From Chenopodium formosanum (Eukaryota; Streptophyta; Magnoliopsida; Caryophyllales; Amaranthaceae), in the NCBI GenBank assembly GCA_024500155.1, contig CM044869.1, positions 49,121,898 through 49,185,897 on the forward strand: a DNA stretch of 64,000 bases, given 5' to 3'. Position numbers and translations under genes: made by a program. Positions 33,809 to 45,931 of this stretch are shown piece after piece; within the stretch, counting starts at the first letter, position 1, and each line of letters opens with the position of its first letter. Below the pieces are notes generated by a model, which saw nothing but the letters and a program-made list of their open reading frames with translations, searched no databases and was not told the DNA's origin.

Positions 33809-34430
33809 TTGTACAATGTGTGGTCATTGTGAAATTCAAGTAAATCCTAAAGTATTTCATGATAATGAAGCACATTTGTAAGCCAGCTTTTCGGTAAGTA
33901 GTCCTATCAATTATTGCAAGATAACTCATTATAATTGGGAAAGACTGCATAAATCTGCAATGCCCAGGTTATGTACAAGTGTCTAAAGACATTCCTTTGG
34001 GTATAACCCCACACAAGTACTCTATAATCGGTGGACTACAAATGGGTTGGAATTTATCAATAGATAAGGTATGCTCCAATAATTTTTCTTAAAGATTTCT
34101 ATTATATTACCTCCGTTTCTTCTACTAATTGCACCAAATGAAATTTTTTTAACTAATATTACCTTTTTGTTGTAACTAATAAAAAACAAAGGCGTAGTAT
34201 AAAGAAAGAAGAGAGGGAGGAGTGAAAAGTTGGTGTCCAAAACATGGACTCATACCAACAATACCCCTAGGTTATTTATATTAATAAAAAAAAACTTAAA
34301 ACGGTTTAGGTAATTAATAAAATCAATGAATGATAATCATTCACAAATTTAGAAAAAAAATAAGGATCGACTGATTGACATAAAAAGCAAGTTGTTAGAC
34401 AATCTAATATCATATCATATCCTATCACAT
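33809..34430. other. AT-rich spacer, no gene seen
   Basis: No coding region, paired ends or tandem repeats found. A stretch near 34108-34230 (ttacctccgtttcttctact) resembles the ends of small plant MITEs but could not be paired. Confidence 0.35.
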
Positions 34431-35090
34431 CACTAATAAATAAAGTCGGTCTTACAACCAGGCCACGAGACAGCGACACTTGACATCAGCTTTTTGTCAA
34501 GTGTCGCGCCATGTAGGTAACAAATAGGTATTATTGTGACACATGTGATGCTACGCAAGTGAATTTTGGATAGATTTTTAATGATAAAAATATTATATAG
34601 AGTTTTATTACCGATATACTTCTAATATTTCATATACTCAAAATTAATTATAACTGTTAATAGAAATCCCATAACTCGGTTCTATTTCCATCATAAAATT
34701 TGTGGTTCTTTAAAATAAAATTCATCTACAATATATTTAATTTATTAAAAAAATAGAGAATTAGTAAAACTTGTTTTAATCAATTTAAATAAGTATTAGT
34801 TTGGTAAAAATACTTTTGGTAAAAATAATTTAAGTTTGATAAAAATAACTTCAACTCATTAATACATAGATATTTATTTATAAATAAAATTTATAAAAGG
34901 TACACTATTATATAGATAAGAGATATGAGATCGTATGTCTAAATATCACGCATAATCAAAAGATATTGTATATATGATCGTATTTATCATTTAAGCAAAA
35001 AGTTTATCTTAAAATTTTATCAACAATCTGGGTATCGCACCCGGGCACAAAACTATCTTATAATTTTGTACAAATTAAACTTAATCATAA

Positions 35091-35157
<67 letters not shown>

Positions 35158-35416
35158 TATAGCTCAGTACTATTTCCATCCTAAAATTTGTTTGAATAGG
35201 TTCTTTAAAAAAAATCCATTATAATATGTTTAATTTCTTAAGTTATCAGGAAAAATAATGTTAGTTTGATAAAATTACTTTTAGTTCATTAAAAATTATT
35301 TCACTTCAGTATATCTAGATATCAAAAGGGGATTATATGACCGTATTTAACATTTAATCAAAAAATTTTATCCAAAACTTTTATCAACCATCGAGACATT
35401 GTCTGGGCGCAAAACT
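34431..35416. repeat. Helitron-like tail duplicated around a (TA)n tract
   Basis: Two related segments: 34660-35060 and 35155-35416. Both run cattactatttccatc-like, then agtttgataaaaat..aactt, then a gatcgtattta/gaccgtattta phrase, and end with cacccgggcacaaaactat (35037-35055) or gtctgggcgcaaaactagt (35400-35416). The endings have the GC hairpin plus ctagt form seen at plant Helitron 3' ends. A (TA)n tract (35095-35154) separates them. Start points are unclear. Confidence 0.5.
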
Positions 35417-36369
35417 AGTATATATATATAGGGGAGTTTTTCCTTAGAGAGAAATGTAAGATTAAAATTTCTTAACGTGCCACGTAGGATTATAAATTTT
35501 AAGTATAGTCAATTAAATAAGATATTTATTAGATATTTAAAAATTAAATAATTAATATGCCACATAAGCAAAATTGGCGAATGAGATTTTGAAGTTTAAG
35601 GATTATAAATTTTAGTTTTAGCCAATTAAATAAGAGATTTATAATTTCTTATGGACTTAGATATTTCATATGCCACATAAGTAAAATTGGTGAATGAGAT
35701 TTTAAAGTTAAGATTAATTAAATATAAAATATTATCTTTTTAAATTAAGAATTTTATTTAAATATATCACGAATGAGAGGAAATTTACAATTTATTTTGA
35801 AATAAAAATATTAAATAATTTACTATGTACAACGAATAAAATAATAAATTTTATCTCATGAATACAAAGATACTAGTTTTAAAAAATACAAATAAATTTT
35901 GCATTGCACGGCCTTTGATAATCTAATATAATAAATATATATGACATATATACTCATATTACTAACCCTTAAAAAATTATTAATTTTTATATATAAAAAA
36001 GATAAATCAAGTATAAGTTTGATTAATTTTTTGGGTATACTTTGATTAACTTATTTGTATGGCTAATAAATAAAGGATTATATTAGGAGTGCAAATTTGA
36101 TTGTCAAATTATTAAATACCCACAATATACTTCTACAACACTTTAAGCATTAAAAATAAGTAGTATTTATAAACTTTGTAAATGGTAGTCAAATAAAAAA
36201 AGTAACTTAATAAGGTAAAAGTAATAAAGAAAATGAATAAACATGGCTTAGTGAAAAAAGTTTCAATTGTATATATCTTTTGGGGAAAAGGGATTGAACT
36301 TAATAATATCTCATTGCTTACATTAAAGTTTAGCAATGTTTTTGGTAAAGTGATTTGTCTGTTAATGTA
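35417..36369. other. Very AT-rich spacer, no gene seen
   Basis: Repeated phrases aatatgccacataagcaaaattggcgaatgagatttt (35555 and 35667 areas) show a tandem duplication of ~110 bp. At 35898-35910 gcattgcacggcc resembles another Helitron-type hairpin. No gene. Confidence 0.4.
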
Positions 36370-36370
36370 A

Positions 36371-36548
36371 AGGTTCGTTTGGCATCACTGTAGTTTACTA
36401 TTTTTTGGTTTTTCAAAATTATATGATATATGTCCTATAATAAATTAAAAATTAGTCAAACTTATTAAAATCATGATAAATTTGAAAACTGCCAACTAAA
36501 AAGTAGAAACACCTTTTTCTTGTTTCCTATTTTCTGTTTTTTGTTTTA

Positions 36549-36595
<47 letters not shown>

Positions 36596-36634
36596 CAGAA
36601 AACTAGAAACCAAAAATGATGTCAAACAAGCCCT
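36371..36634. mobile_element. MITE with a 44-bp poly-A in its loop
   Basis: The inverted ends are aggttcgtttggcatc and gatgtcaaacaagccct. The arms ttttcttgtttcctattttc and the later gaaaactagaaacc pair near the tip, where an uninterrupted run of 44 A (36550-36593) lies. I could not settle a target duplication. Confidence 0.6.
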
Positions 36635-37501
36635 AAGTAATTAATTTATATTTTGTATTTACTGAGCTTATTCAAATAATTATTTAGGCATGTTGATAGC
36701 TTAATGTGTTTAATTACAATTTACTTTGTAATAATTTTGAATTTATTTACACCGTTTCTTTATTAAAAGTATATAAAAATAACCGCACGCATCGGATCGT
36801 GTGCATAGAGTAGTAGTATTTATTAACAAATAATATACGTTTATTATATTTATGGAAATAATTTTTGAACCAACAAGAAAAAAGTGTTAAGTTGTTATAG
36901 TTTTCTCGTCAAAAAAAAAAAAAGTTGTTACAGTTTAATTTTTTTAGCTTAACATATTCGTTTACCCTATTTAATCACTTTCTCGAAGTGTGTGAGAATA
37001 AAATGTGTTGCAAATATAAATAAAACATAGTAGTTTAGTTTAGTAATAACATGGAAATAAAGAATATTATATCTTGAAAAAGTGATTATAATAAGGAAAA
37101 ATTGTCTGAGAATAAAAGTGATTATCTCATAATATACAAATTTGGGAGAGGGTTTCTTCTCAAAACAAACGTAACTGGTAGGTAACTTGTTTGTGTTAAG
37201 GACTAAGGAGGAGGAGGTGACAATTTAAATGGAAAAGTAGTACTCCCTTCGTCTCATAATATAATTCTTATTTTCCTATTTTGATCCAAAATGTTGTTCC
37301 TGTTTCTACTTTTTGATAGTATGTAAAGACCATTACACCCTCACTTTTTTAACTTTATCCATTGTACTTCCTAAATTACCTTTGAATTTTGAACATGTCT
37401 TGTACTTTTTTCACTTTCTCTTTCTAACTTTTGTTTATAGTTGTACTTTTTACTTTTATTAATGTACTTCATCCACTTTTTTCTCATATTTCTTAAATAT
37501 C
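36635..37501. other. Spacer with Stowaway-like start
   Basis: Mostly AT-rich. At 37239-37275 the phrase tactcccttcgtctcataat resembles the end of Stowaway-type MITEs; the partner end was not found. The sequence up to 37506 continues at 54057 across the copia insertion. Confidence 0.4.
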
Positions 37502-37506
37502 GTTTT

Positions 37507-37965
37507 TGAAGGAGTTATGTCTTCGATAAGTGCAATTACTAGATATATCAAGGATCACTATTATGGAGATAATAAGTTCGTTCTTTTGGGTCGTCATTAT
37601 CTGTTGCTAGACTATGATCAATGATCTTTGGGCTAGTCAAATGGTCAAAAGCCCGCTATAATGGATCCTATGAGGTCACACACAAGGGTATTGGGTTAAG
37701 CAAGTTAGAGGCCCATTTATGGGCCTCATGAGCAAGTAACTAATCATGAATTGGATTGGGCTAGCATAGTTAGATTAGAGTTAGGTTTTGGGCTTTGTCA
37801 TGGAATCTTATTTAGAGATGAGATCTATAACTAAGATCCATGCCTAGGGTTGTATGACATAACAATTGACAAAACAATTAACAGTTGATTGTGAATCAAG
37901 CAACTAGAAATCCCGAAACCCTCACACTCTCTCTCTAACCCACGACTCTCTCTTTCCTCCCCCTT
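37507..37965 (+). repeat. Copia left LTR, first part
   Basis: Matches the start of the right LTR (53269-53728). The split at 37963-37965 (ctt) is the CACTA target site. Confidence 0.95.
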
Positions 37966-38995
37966 CACTACTAGAAAAATGGTCTATAGTATCAGAAATT
38001 AAGCGATACTAAAGTGCTATTTTCCGATACCAAAGGTCATTAGTATCAGAAATAATTTCCGACACTCAACTGATACTAGTACCTCCGTGGCTAATAGGTT
38101 GGTATCAGATATCCAATCCGATACTAAAAAGGGGTGCCTATAGTATCGGAAAAATCAATAGTATCAGATAAATAGTAACGGAAATTCCGATGCAATTATC
38201 ATGTCATGTGGTATCAAAATTCTTTTGTTACTATATACATACTATTGTATCGGAAATATTTGATACAAAAGAGTTAGATCTTTAGTATCAAATTGGTTTC
38301 CGATACTAAACAATCCCCTATAGTGTCAGAAGTTATTGTTACAAAAGTATATTATTAGCTTTGGGAAATGGCTTTAGTATCGAAAATTTCTGATACTAAT
38401 AAGGTATCATTGACATCTAAATTTTTGTTTCTAAAGGAATAGTAATAGAAATATTTGTTATAAAAGGATATTCAATAAACTAATAAAAAAGATATATTAA
38501 TATATAAATACCAAAAGGATAACTTGCATTATATTTCATTTCTCATCACAATTTGAGTACAAAAAACTGATGTATAATGCAGATTCTAAGGGTATTAATT
38601 TCACCACAATTCAAAAGTTAATGTACATAGATCATGATAGTTTCTTCAAAATGTAAAGGGTTATGATCTCATCTCGTATTCTTCAAAAACATATGCGCGA
38701 CCAAATAAAATTGGGCTTCTTGCACTAAAATCTGATTATCAGCTCAAAGCTGAACCTGTTAAGACAAATTATAGGAAAAAGCAATCATAATCTCAATATA
38801 ATAGCTTAGCAGTTGGTCGACTAAGAGAATATCATGAAAAATGCTATTTATATAAATATATATGAGAATAACCAGTAGAAAATCAAAGCAAGCATGTCCA
38901 AATGGTAACCATAGGGTTAAAAGAAATTAACACTTCAACAAATTAGCCAACAATGAAATAATGTTAAAAATGCACACAAAAGAGGAGGAAATTGA

Positions 38996-40678
38996 TTAAA
39001 ACATACCAGGGAGTATCTTACTTAACATTTCCTTCATATTCCGCATTTCTTCTTCTAAAGCTTCCCTTTTTCTTTTTTCACCTAACATTTGTTCTTCAAG
39101 CTCCTTTCTTTTATTTGCTTCAGTTGCAATTTCTTGTTCTAATTCTACTCTTTTTTGTTTTTCAGATGCAACTTCTTCTTCTAAGGCTTGTCTTTTATGC
39201 ATTTCTTGCTCAACCATTTGAAAAGCTTCACTATTCTTCAACTTAAAACTATAACTAGTCGACGCCTTCACTCCTATTCCATATGTTCGTTTGTAGCCAC
39301 CCTTCTCTTCTCCAACAACAAGCTCAAAAATTTTTTCCCTCTCAATAACAATATCACATTCTGGTGGAAGCTGTTGAATGTGATTTTTTGCTTCAGCCTG
39401 CAATTTATGATTTAAATTGGTTAAAATAGTCGTTATACATTAGACAACAATTAACATATAAAATACAGAGACAATTTTTACATACAATTTTCTTTTCAGA
39501 AACTGGATCAACTGGTTTCTTTTTTGCAACTCCATATTCATTTTCAAAAATAGTGAGACGATCAGGTTCTTTTCCATCCTTTGTCTACAAAAAGAATAGT
39601 CATATAGAAGAAGAATGGTTTTACATTTAGATAACAGTGGAAAGTTCTAATAAAATTTACCAGTTCATTTCTTAATCGAGCTAAACTCTTTGTGCCCAAA
39701 TGGTGTGCCATTGTAGATTTCATGTGATTGTCAAAGTTCCTTTGACTGCTAGCCTGTCATATTGAAAAAAAAAAGATGGCATATTTAGGGGAAAAAAATT
39801 CCATTTTTGATTGAAACTTCTGCATTTCACATACCCTTCCAGCTTCTGACTCCCATTTGTGCACTAAATTCACCCATTGTTCAGGATCTACTCTGTTATT
39901 AGGTGGTTTTAATAAGTCAGCCAGAGACTTTTCACCAGGTTTATAGTGTTTTTTCTTCAATTTTCTTCTCCATGATCTCAGACAATGATTCATCTTGTCT
40001 AAAGCCCAATCTTTAGGAGAAGTCAGACCTTCGAATGTGAATCTTTTCTGCAAAAAAATAAAATAAAAGCACATAAAACGTCATCTAAATGAAGTTAACA
40101 TTAAATATTCATGGTTAATTAGAAGTATATTACCAAGATGATCTTCCAAAACATGTCTACATTTTACGTAGTCTTAAACTTTCTCCAATCCTTACGGTCA
40201 AGGGGTACCAATTTAGGGTCTCTTGCAAGTAGACCAAGATATGATGACAACTTTCTGCCATTTTTCCCAATTGGTTGTCCGTTATGATTAACGGTGACGA
40301 TTGTTTTTTCATTACTTGACAGGTTACTGCACTTGTTAGGTCCCCTAGGAGGGTTAACTTTTGGCCTCTCTATCATAAAAACAGAAATAAACTAATTGGT
40401 TAGCACAATGATAATAGAAGAAAATAATTCAAAACAGATAGAAAATAAGAACTACTACCGTTTGTTTCATGAGAGGAGATCATGTTTTGATCTTGGAAAT
40501 TAGTGTCATTGATTTGTTGTTCATTATTAGAGTCTTCTGGGACACTGTCCTCATCACTTGAGCTCCTATCGCTTGAACTTCTGTCATTTCTAAAGACACG
40601 ATAATCTTCTTTTCTTTGTGCTGAAGTTGAAGCAATACTTTTCTGACTCTGTAAATTTCCTTTCAAACTTGATAGCAT
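38996..40678 (-). pseudogene. CACTA second gene (Ptta/En/Spm transposase_24 type), 6 exons
   Basis: This encodes the accessory DNA-binding protein of the CACTA element. Coding exons by GT-AG rules on the minus strand: 40678-40459, 40369-40134, 40047-39835, 39753-39661, 39584-39486 and 39397-38996; all join in phase for about 420 codons. Exon 1 is acidic and serine-rich. Exons 2-5 carry the plant family core: a tryptophan-rich segment (WVNLVHKWESEAG), then the HHLGTKSLARLRNEL and GKEPDRLTIFE motifs typical of this family. Exon 6 holds a long coiled coil of repeated EELEEE/KRKELEEQM-type heptads, likely for dimerisation. One in-frame TAA (40164-40166) in exon 2 would truncate the protein, unless an alternative splice skips it. 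An intron acceptor just 5' of the ATG points to a non-coding first exon. Confidence 0.85.
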
Positions 40679-40880
40679 TGTAACCTGCGTATATACATAC
40701 ACAACAAGCAAGGAAAAAACAGGAAAGTGCATGCACAATAAGTTAACAATGGAAATACTCCTTCAAAATATTCAGCATACATAAATAATAGCAACAATGA
40801 AACTACTAATAAGCGACATAATTTATAGTCATTAGAAGTTTTTCGAAGCCATCATTACACAAGACATATTTTATCAGAAT

Positions 40881-41168
40881 TCATATCAAGTTGTAAGTGT
40901 AGTCCTCATCATCTTCACTATCCTCACTAAATTCCTCCTCTTCACTATCCTCACTATATTCCTCCTCTTCACTATCATCACTGGATTCCTCCTCATTAAT
41001 ATTATCATCCTCATTTGCTAAATTCACATAACAGTTATCAAGATCAGCTCTTGCACTATTCATCAATTCATTCTTGTGTGGCTCACTACCATAATAAGTT
41101 CTCATGTCAACTTCAAGCGCATCATTATCCATGTCATATGCATCCCTAGGTTGTACCCTGATATCCAA
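40881..41168 (-). pseudogene. TNP2 transposase C-terminal tail, out of frame
   Basis: The frame reads VQPRDAYDMD, resembling the end of TNP2-type proteins after their last domain, then an acidic low-complexity tail (EEEYSEDSEEEE and similar) to a stop at 40881. It lies directly after the upstream frame but is shifted against it. It has no ATG of its own, and is the 3' end of the transposase gene after an internal deletion. Confidence 0.75.
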
Positions 41169-43421
41169 CGATATTGAACCGGTCCGGCAATGGCAGCTTC
41201 ATAGGATAAATGACTCACCAAGTGTACCATGATATCAAAGAATGATGGTGGGAAAATCCTTTCTAGACGACAAAGTGTCAATATTACACTAAGCTCTAAT
41301 TTCTCAAAATCTTCCAATGAAGCATCTTTAGAGCACAACTCTTTAAAAAAATTACTCAGCTCAATCAATACAACACTTATATCTCTCGGTAATGCTTTCC
41401 GAACAGCTAGTGGCAGCAACTGTTGTATTATAATGTGACAATCATGACTCTTTAAACCAGATACTTTTCCATTTTTCATATCCACACGACGAGAAATATT
41501 GGAGGCACAACCATCTGGAACCTTCACCGAAGATAACACTTTACAAAAGTTCTCCTTGGCTTTTTTATCAAGAAAGAATGGTGCTGGAGGTTTTTCAAAT
41601 TTTTGCCCTACCTCTTTAGGATGTTGATTATGCCTAATGTTCATGTCTTGAAGATCAAAGCGAGAGTTTAATGTGTCTTTACTTTTTCTATCAATGTCTA
41701 GTAAAGTTCCCAGCAAAGCTTCACACACATTTTTTTCCGTATGCATGACATCAATATTATGCCGTATAAGATGGTCTTTCCAGTAAGGTAGAGTAAAGAA
41801 TATACTTTTTTTTTTCCAACCTGAACTCAATTTGTTTTTTCTTACTTCCCTGTCTCTTCCTCTTCAGACCATCATACTTTCTATTATGCTTCCCAAAGAT
41901 AACCTTAATCATACGTATTTGAAATAGCAAATCAACACCAGAATGTAACTTTGGTGGTGATCTTTCCTCAGTTTTACCATTAAATGCAGCCTTTCTTCTT
42001 CTAAATGCATGATTAAGGTCCAGAAAACGACGATGTCCCATATAACATAACTTCCTACTTCTTTTTAAAAAATGAGAGCATGTATCAACATTGCAATGAG
42101 GACAAGCAAAGTAGCCTTTAGTTTTCCACCCCGAAAGCATTCCATAGGCAGGAAAGTCATTTATTGTCCACATTAATGCAGCATGTAACATGAAAGTGTT
42201 ATTTGTTGAAGCATCATAAGTCTCCACACCATCCCATAATTCCTTTAACTCATCAATTAAAGGTTGCAAATAAACATCTATGTCATTACCAGGAGATGTA
42301 GGACCAGAAATAAGGAGTGACATAATAAAATATGAATCTTTCATGCATAACCACGGAGGCAAATTATACACCATAATTATAACAGGCCAAGTACTATGAT
42401 TAGTGCTCATATTGCTAAATGGGTTAAAACCATCACTAGCCAAACCAAGTCTAACATTTCTAACATCTTTAGCAAAATCAGGATATTTCTCATCAAAACT
42501 CTTCCAAGCTAAAGAATCAACCGGATGCCTTTGTTTCCCATCCTTACTACGTCCCTTTTTATGCCACCTCATTAAATTGGATGTTTTAGATGACATAAAA
42601 AGACGCTTTAAGCGTGGTATGAGGGGGAAATGACGTAGCACCTTTGCTGGACCACTTTTCTTTCCAATTGAAGGATCTTTCCATCTCGAAACATTACACA
42701 TAGTACAAATTTCATCATTAACCTTCTCTTTCCAATAAAACATGCAATCATTTGGACATGCATCAATTTTAGTGTATCCCAAACCTAAGTCTGCTAGGAC
42801 TTTTTTCATTTTGTAAAGATTCTTTGGAAAGTTTGAACCTTTAGGAAGAAGCTCATTAAAGAACTGTAGCATACCATTCAAGCATGTATCACTCCAACGA
42901 TGCAAACATTTCATGTGATAAAGTCGAAGAATAAATGACAAAGTAGTAAATTTATCACATCCAGGATATAATTTAGTTTTAGCATCTTCCATAAGCTTTT
43001 GAAACTTTTCAGCTTCTAAATTCAACCCCCCCTCACCAGGTTCAGGATATTCACCTATGCTATCACCAAAATTAGGAAACCCAAAAGCATCATGAAGTAA
43101 TCCATGCATATCATCAATACTAAGATTTGACTCCTCATCACTATGATATTCATCATCTAAGAAGAAGCCTGACGGTGAAGGTTCTTCCCCGTGAAAAACC
43201 CATACACTATTAGCATAGTTTCTATCAAAACCCTCACAAAATAAATGCTCACGAACATCTTTAGGATCAAGATACACAATAACAGAACATCTCCTACATG
43301 GACATTTAATCCTCCCATTTAAAGCTGAGGCATTTACAGCAGAATTTATGAACTGGTCTACTCCTTCCCTATATTCTGGATAATTTCTTGGCATATGAAC
43401 CCATCTCTTTTCAATATCCAT
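41169..43421 (-). pseudogene. CACTA TNP2-type transposase, frameshifted and internally deleted
   Basis: This gene encodes the enzyme that would cut and rejoin CACTA ends in the nucleus. From ATG 43421, residues ~1-75 form the transposase-associated domain (CPCRRC at 40-45), and ~270-530 the TNP2 core, with YNLPPWLC (352-359), LLISGPTSPGNDIDVYLQPL just after, and the cysteine pair in GYFACPHCNVDTC. After 'KKKQIEF' a run of ten A (41806-41815) shifts the frame; the continuation is in the next frame (41830-41102) with LPYWKDHLIRHNIDVMHTEK and the expected downstream part as far as AGPVQYRW. There it jumps, at about 41160-41175, to the extreme C-terminus (see 40881-41168), so several hundred codons are missing. 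It is intronless as far as visible. Confidence 0.9.
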
Positions 43422-43610
43422 GATACAAATTTACACACCTATCAAGCCCAATTAAAAGCCATATTCAATTAAGTCATAATTAAAATTTCAATTAACATAA
43501 AGCAAAAGGCTTAAAGCCATATCCACATACTATTCAAGTAGTGTATATATATATATAGACATATATATGTATATACATATATATATGTATATACATATAT
43601 ATATATATAC

Positions 43611-43650
<40 letters not shown>

Positions 43651-45310
43651 ACATAACAAGTAGACATGCTTGCAAATCTATCACATTACACCCCATCAAT
43701 AAAGTAATAATTAATCATACAACTTACACAACGTACAAGTTACTATATTAACAAAAAAAAAAAAAAAAAAAGTAAAATCAATAGCAATGTTTAACTATAA
43801 TGGAATAAAGTATAATTATAATAGTGGAAAGAGATAGTACCAACAAGAACTCAATCCGCAAAGTATAGATTTTCACCAACGCTACTAGTAATATAACAAT
43901 AACACCGGTTGATATGAGCTTAACACCTTTGATTGTTTATAATATCAGAATAGCAAGCTGCACGAAAAGAGATAATGTGGTAATTTAACAAATGAAATTA
44001 TTAAGATAGAGGTAGGTAGGTAGCATGAGTAAAACAAAGAAATGGATAATTATTACCAAAATAATGAGAATTATAGAAACTTACTCCCACCCTAAGATAA
44101 CCAATCTACCCTCTTTTTATCCACTACCCTTCTAATCATCACATTACTATAGCCAAGTATAGAAATAAAGTAAAATACTAATTATTTTTTAACCTTAACA
44201 ACTTGTTATATACGTTTGAAAAAAAATTAATGTCACAGCTCTTGTGTTTAATTTACCCATATACATCAAAGTAGTCTTTAATTAGCTAGCATGTTTCAAT
44301 TTAATTTAGATTTAGTGGCCATTTAAACTACATTATTTTAATTAAAATATGCTACTCTATATTATCATAAAATCAATAGAAATTCACGATTATAGATAAA
44401 AGGCAAGAACTTCCAAACAGGGAAAAAAATGAGAACTCAAATCACCAATACAGAAGTATAGAGACAAATTTTTTAGTGTTACTATAAAAATAGTCAAATT
44501 TTGAACTGATTTTGTGCCCTTAACAATGAAATTAAAAAGCCATTACAAAGAAGTAGGCCCATTAGTAAAACTTTCATCTTTGTTGCAACATCTCACTGAC
44601 AAAGTAAAGCAGGGAGACTACTCTTCAATATGGGGTAAGCTAAACCCATAGCACAATCTTTTTGTATTTTTTTTTTACTATATTTTTTCAGACCAACTAG
44701 ATTCTTAACAATTGTGACAAAATCCTTTGAAATTGTGATACCAAATTAATTCTAACCATATAAATACTCACTAATTTATGAACAAAAAAGTTCAAACCAA
44801 ATCCTTAAACGTTTTTCACATTTAAATCAACAATTGTTGACAAATTAAGCTAAAAATAAACATTCAAAGAAAGAACTATGAACTTACAAAATAATCACCA
44901 CTAGTGAATTTCAATTGCAAAACCCAGCAGATCCAGCTTGATGTGCAACCATTAGAGAACAATACGAGGTTCAATTTTATTTTACAAATGAGCAACACCT
45001 TCGAGCGTAATGTATGATTTTTTGTTGTAAATTTAAGTAGATGAATGATAATTTTTGTAAATTTGAGCAGATTTTGTTAGAACCCTAGCTTCGTGAATAG
45101 AGTGAGGAGAGAGAATAAGAGTGTTCTTTGTTGTTTTTACTGATGAAATGATAAAAGGAAGGACTTTTCTTTTGGGTTTGGTTACATTACCGAGGTGAAA
45201 TTTTAGAAATGAAAATGTTTCAAAATTCTCTAATATTTTAATGTGGCGCCGGCGCCATCTTTTTATTTTCTTTCTTGTGAAAGCGCCAATTTTTTCATGA
45301 GATATTCATA
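43422..45310 (-). other. CACTA 5' region (leader/intron), with (TA/TATG)n tract
   Basis: Between the transposase ATG and the terminal array, AT-rich with no coding frame. It contains a mixed (TA)n and (TATG)n microsatellite at 43545-43652 and a run of A at 43753-43771. It probably holds the promoter, a non-coding exon and an intron. Confidence 0.6.
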
Positions 45311-45597
45311 AGGCGATTTAGTATCGGAAACTTTTGTTACTGTAAGTATCTAATAGTATCAGAAATAATTTTGATGGTAAAAAGCTTATTAGTGTCGGAA
45401 CATTTTTGATACTATTTTGTCATTTGTATCGGATCAATATTTTTCCGACACTATAATAAAGTCTAATACTAGCCTACCGTTCAAGCCATGGAAGTAGTAT
45501 CAGAAAAAAAAATAACTGATACTACTGACATTTTTAGTATCAATAATAATTACTGATACTAAAATTTCCGATACTAAAGGCCCGTTTTCTAGTAGTG

Positions 45598-45918
45598 CTT
45601 GGACTCACGGTCGGCCACCTCTAGCGGCGCGTGTGGTGGTTCGTGGTTGGTTCGTTGCTCGTTCTTCTCCATAGAAGGTCAATTGAAGGGTTCAATTGCA
45701 ACTAACTAGCATTAGTGGAGGTCTTAATCCGTGCCCGTGGACCAAGTAGAGGAATCACGTTTGAGGTTCTTTATCTCCCCTGTTCTTGTTCGATCACACG
45801 TGGAATCACGCTACAAAGGTATTAATTCTAATTCTTTATGTGTTATGCATGATCTTGGGATTAGGTGCTATATGAATATGATTCATGTTTTTCGCAATCG
45901 TACCTATAAACTCCTACA
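45598..45918 (+). repeat. Copia left LTR, second part
   Basis: Continues from 37965 after the CACTA element; matches 53729-54056 of the right LTR except for a 10-bp ggtggttcgt unit present once here and twice there. Confidence 0.95.
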
Positions 45919-45919
45919 G

Positions 45920-45931
45920 TGGTATCAGTTA
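45920..45931 (+). promoter_or_regulatory. Primer-binding site (tRNA-Met type)
   Basis: tggtatcagtta begins two bases after the LTR end. The first nine bases match the plant initiator tRNA-Met complement commonly used by copia elements; the last three differ. Confidence 0.8.

Larger units (their letters stand above)
37966..45597 (-). mobile_element. CACTA (En/Spm) element with both gene sets
   Basis: 7,632 bp with ends CACTACTAGAAAA and ttttctagtagtg, target duplication CTT (37963-37965 and 45598-45600); removing it and one copy of CTT restores the copia LTR exactly as seen in the right LTR. The terminal regions (37980-38460 and 45310-45590) hold many tagtatcggaaat-type units in both directions, the expected transposase-binding arrays. 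Genes lie on the minus strand: a TNP2-type transposase (43421-40881) and a second, spliced gene of the Ptta/En/Spm type (40678-38996). Both are damaged. The family differs from family A (1421 and 20319) in its terminal unit but shares the outermost 13 bp. Confidence 0.96.

Noticed and set aside
43511..43699. Frame of repeated IHIHIH/YIYIY residues
   Set aside because: Translation of a (TATG)n/(TA)n microsatellite.
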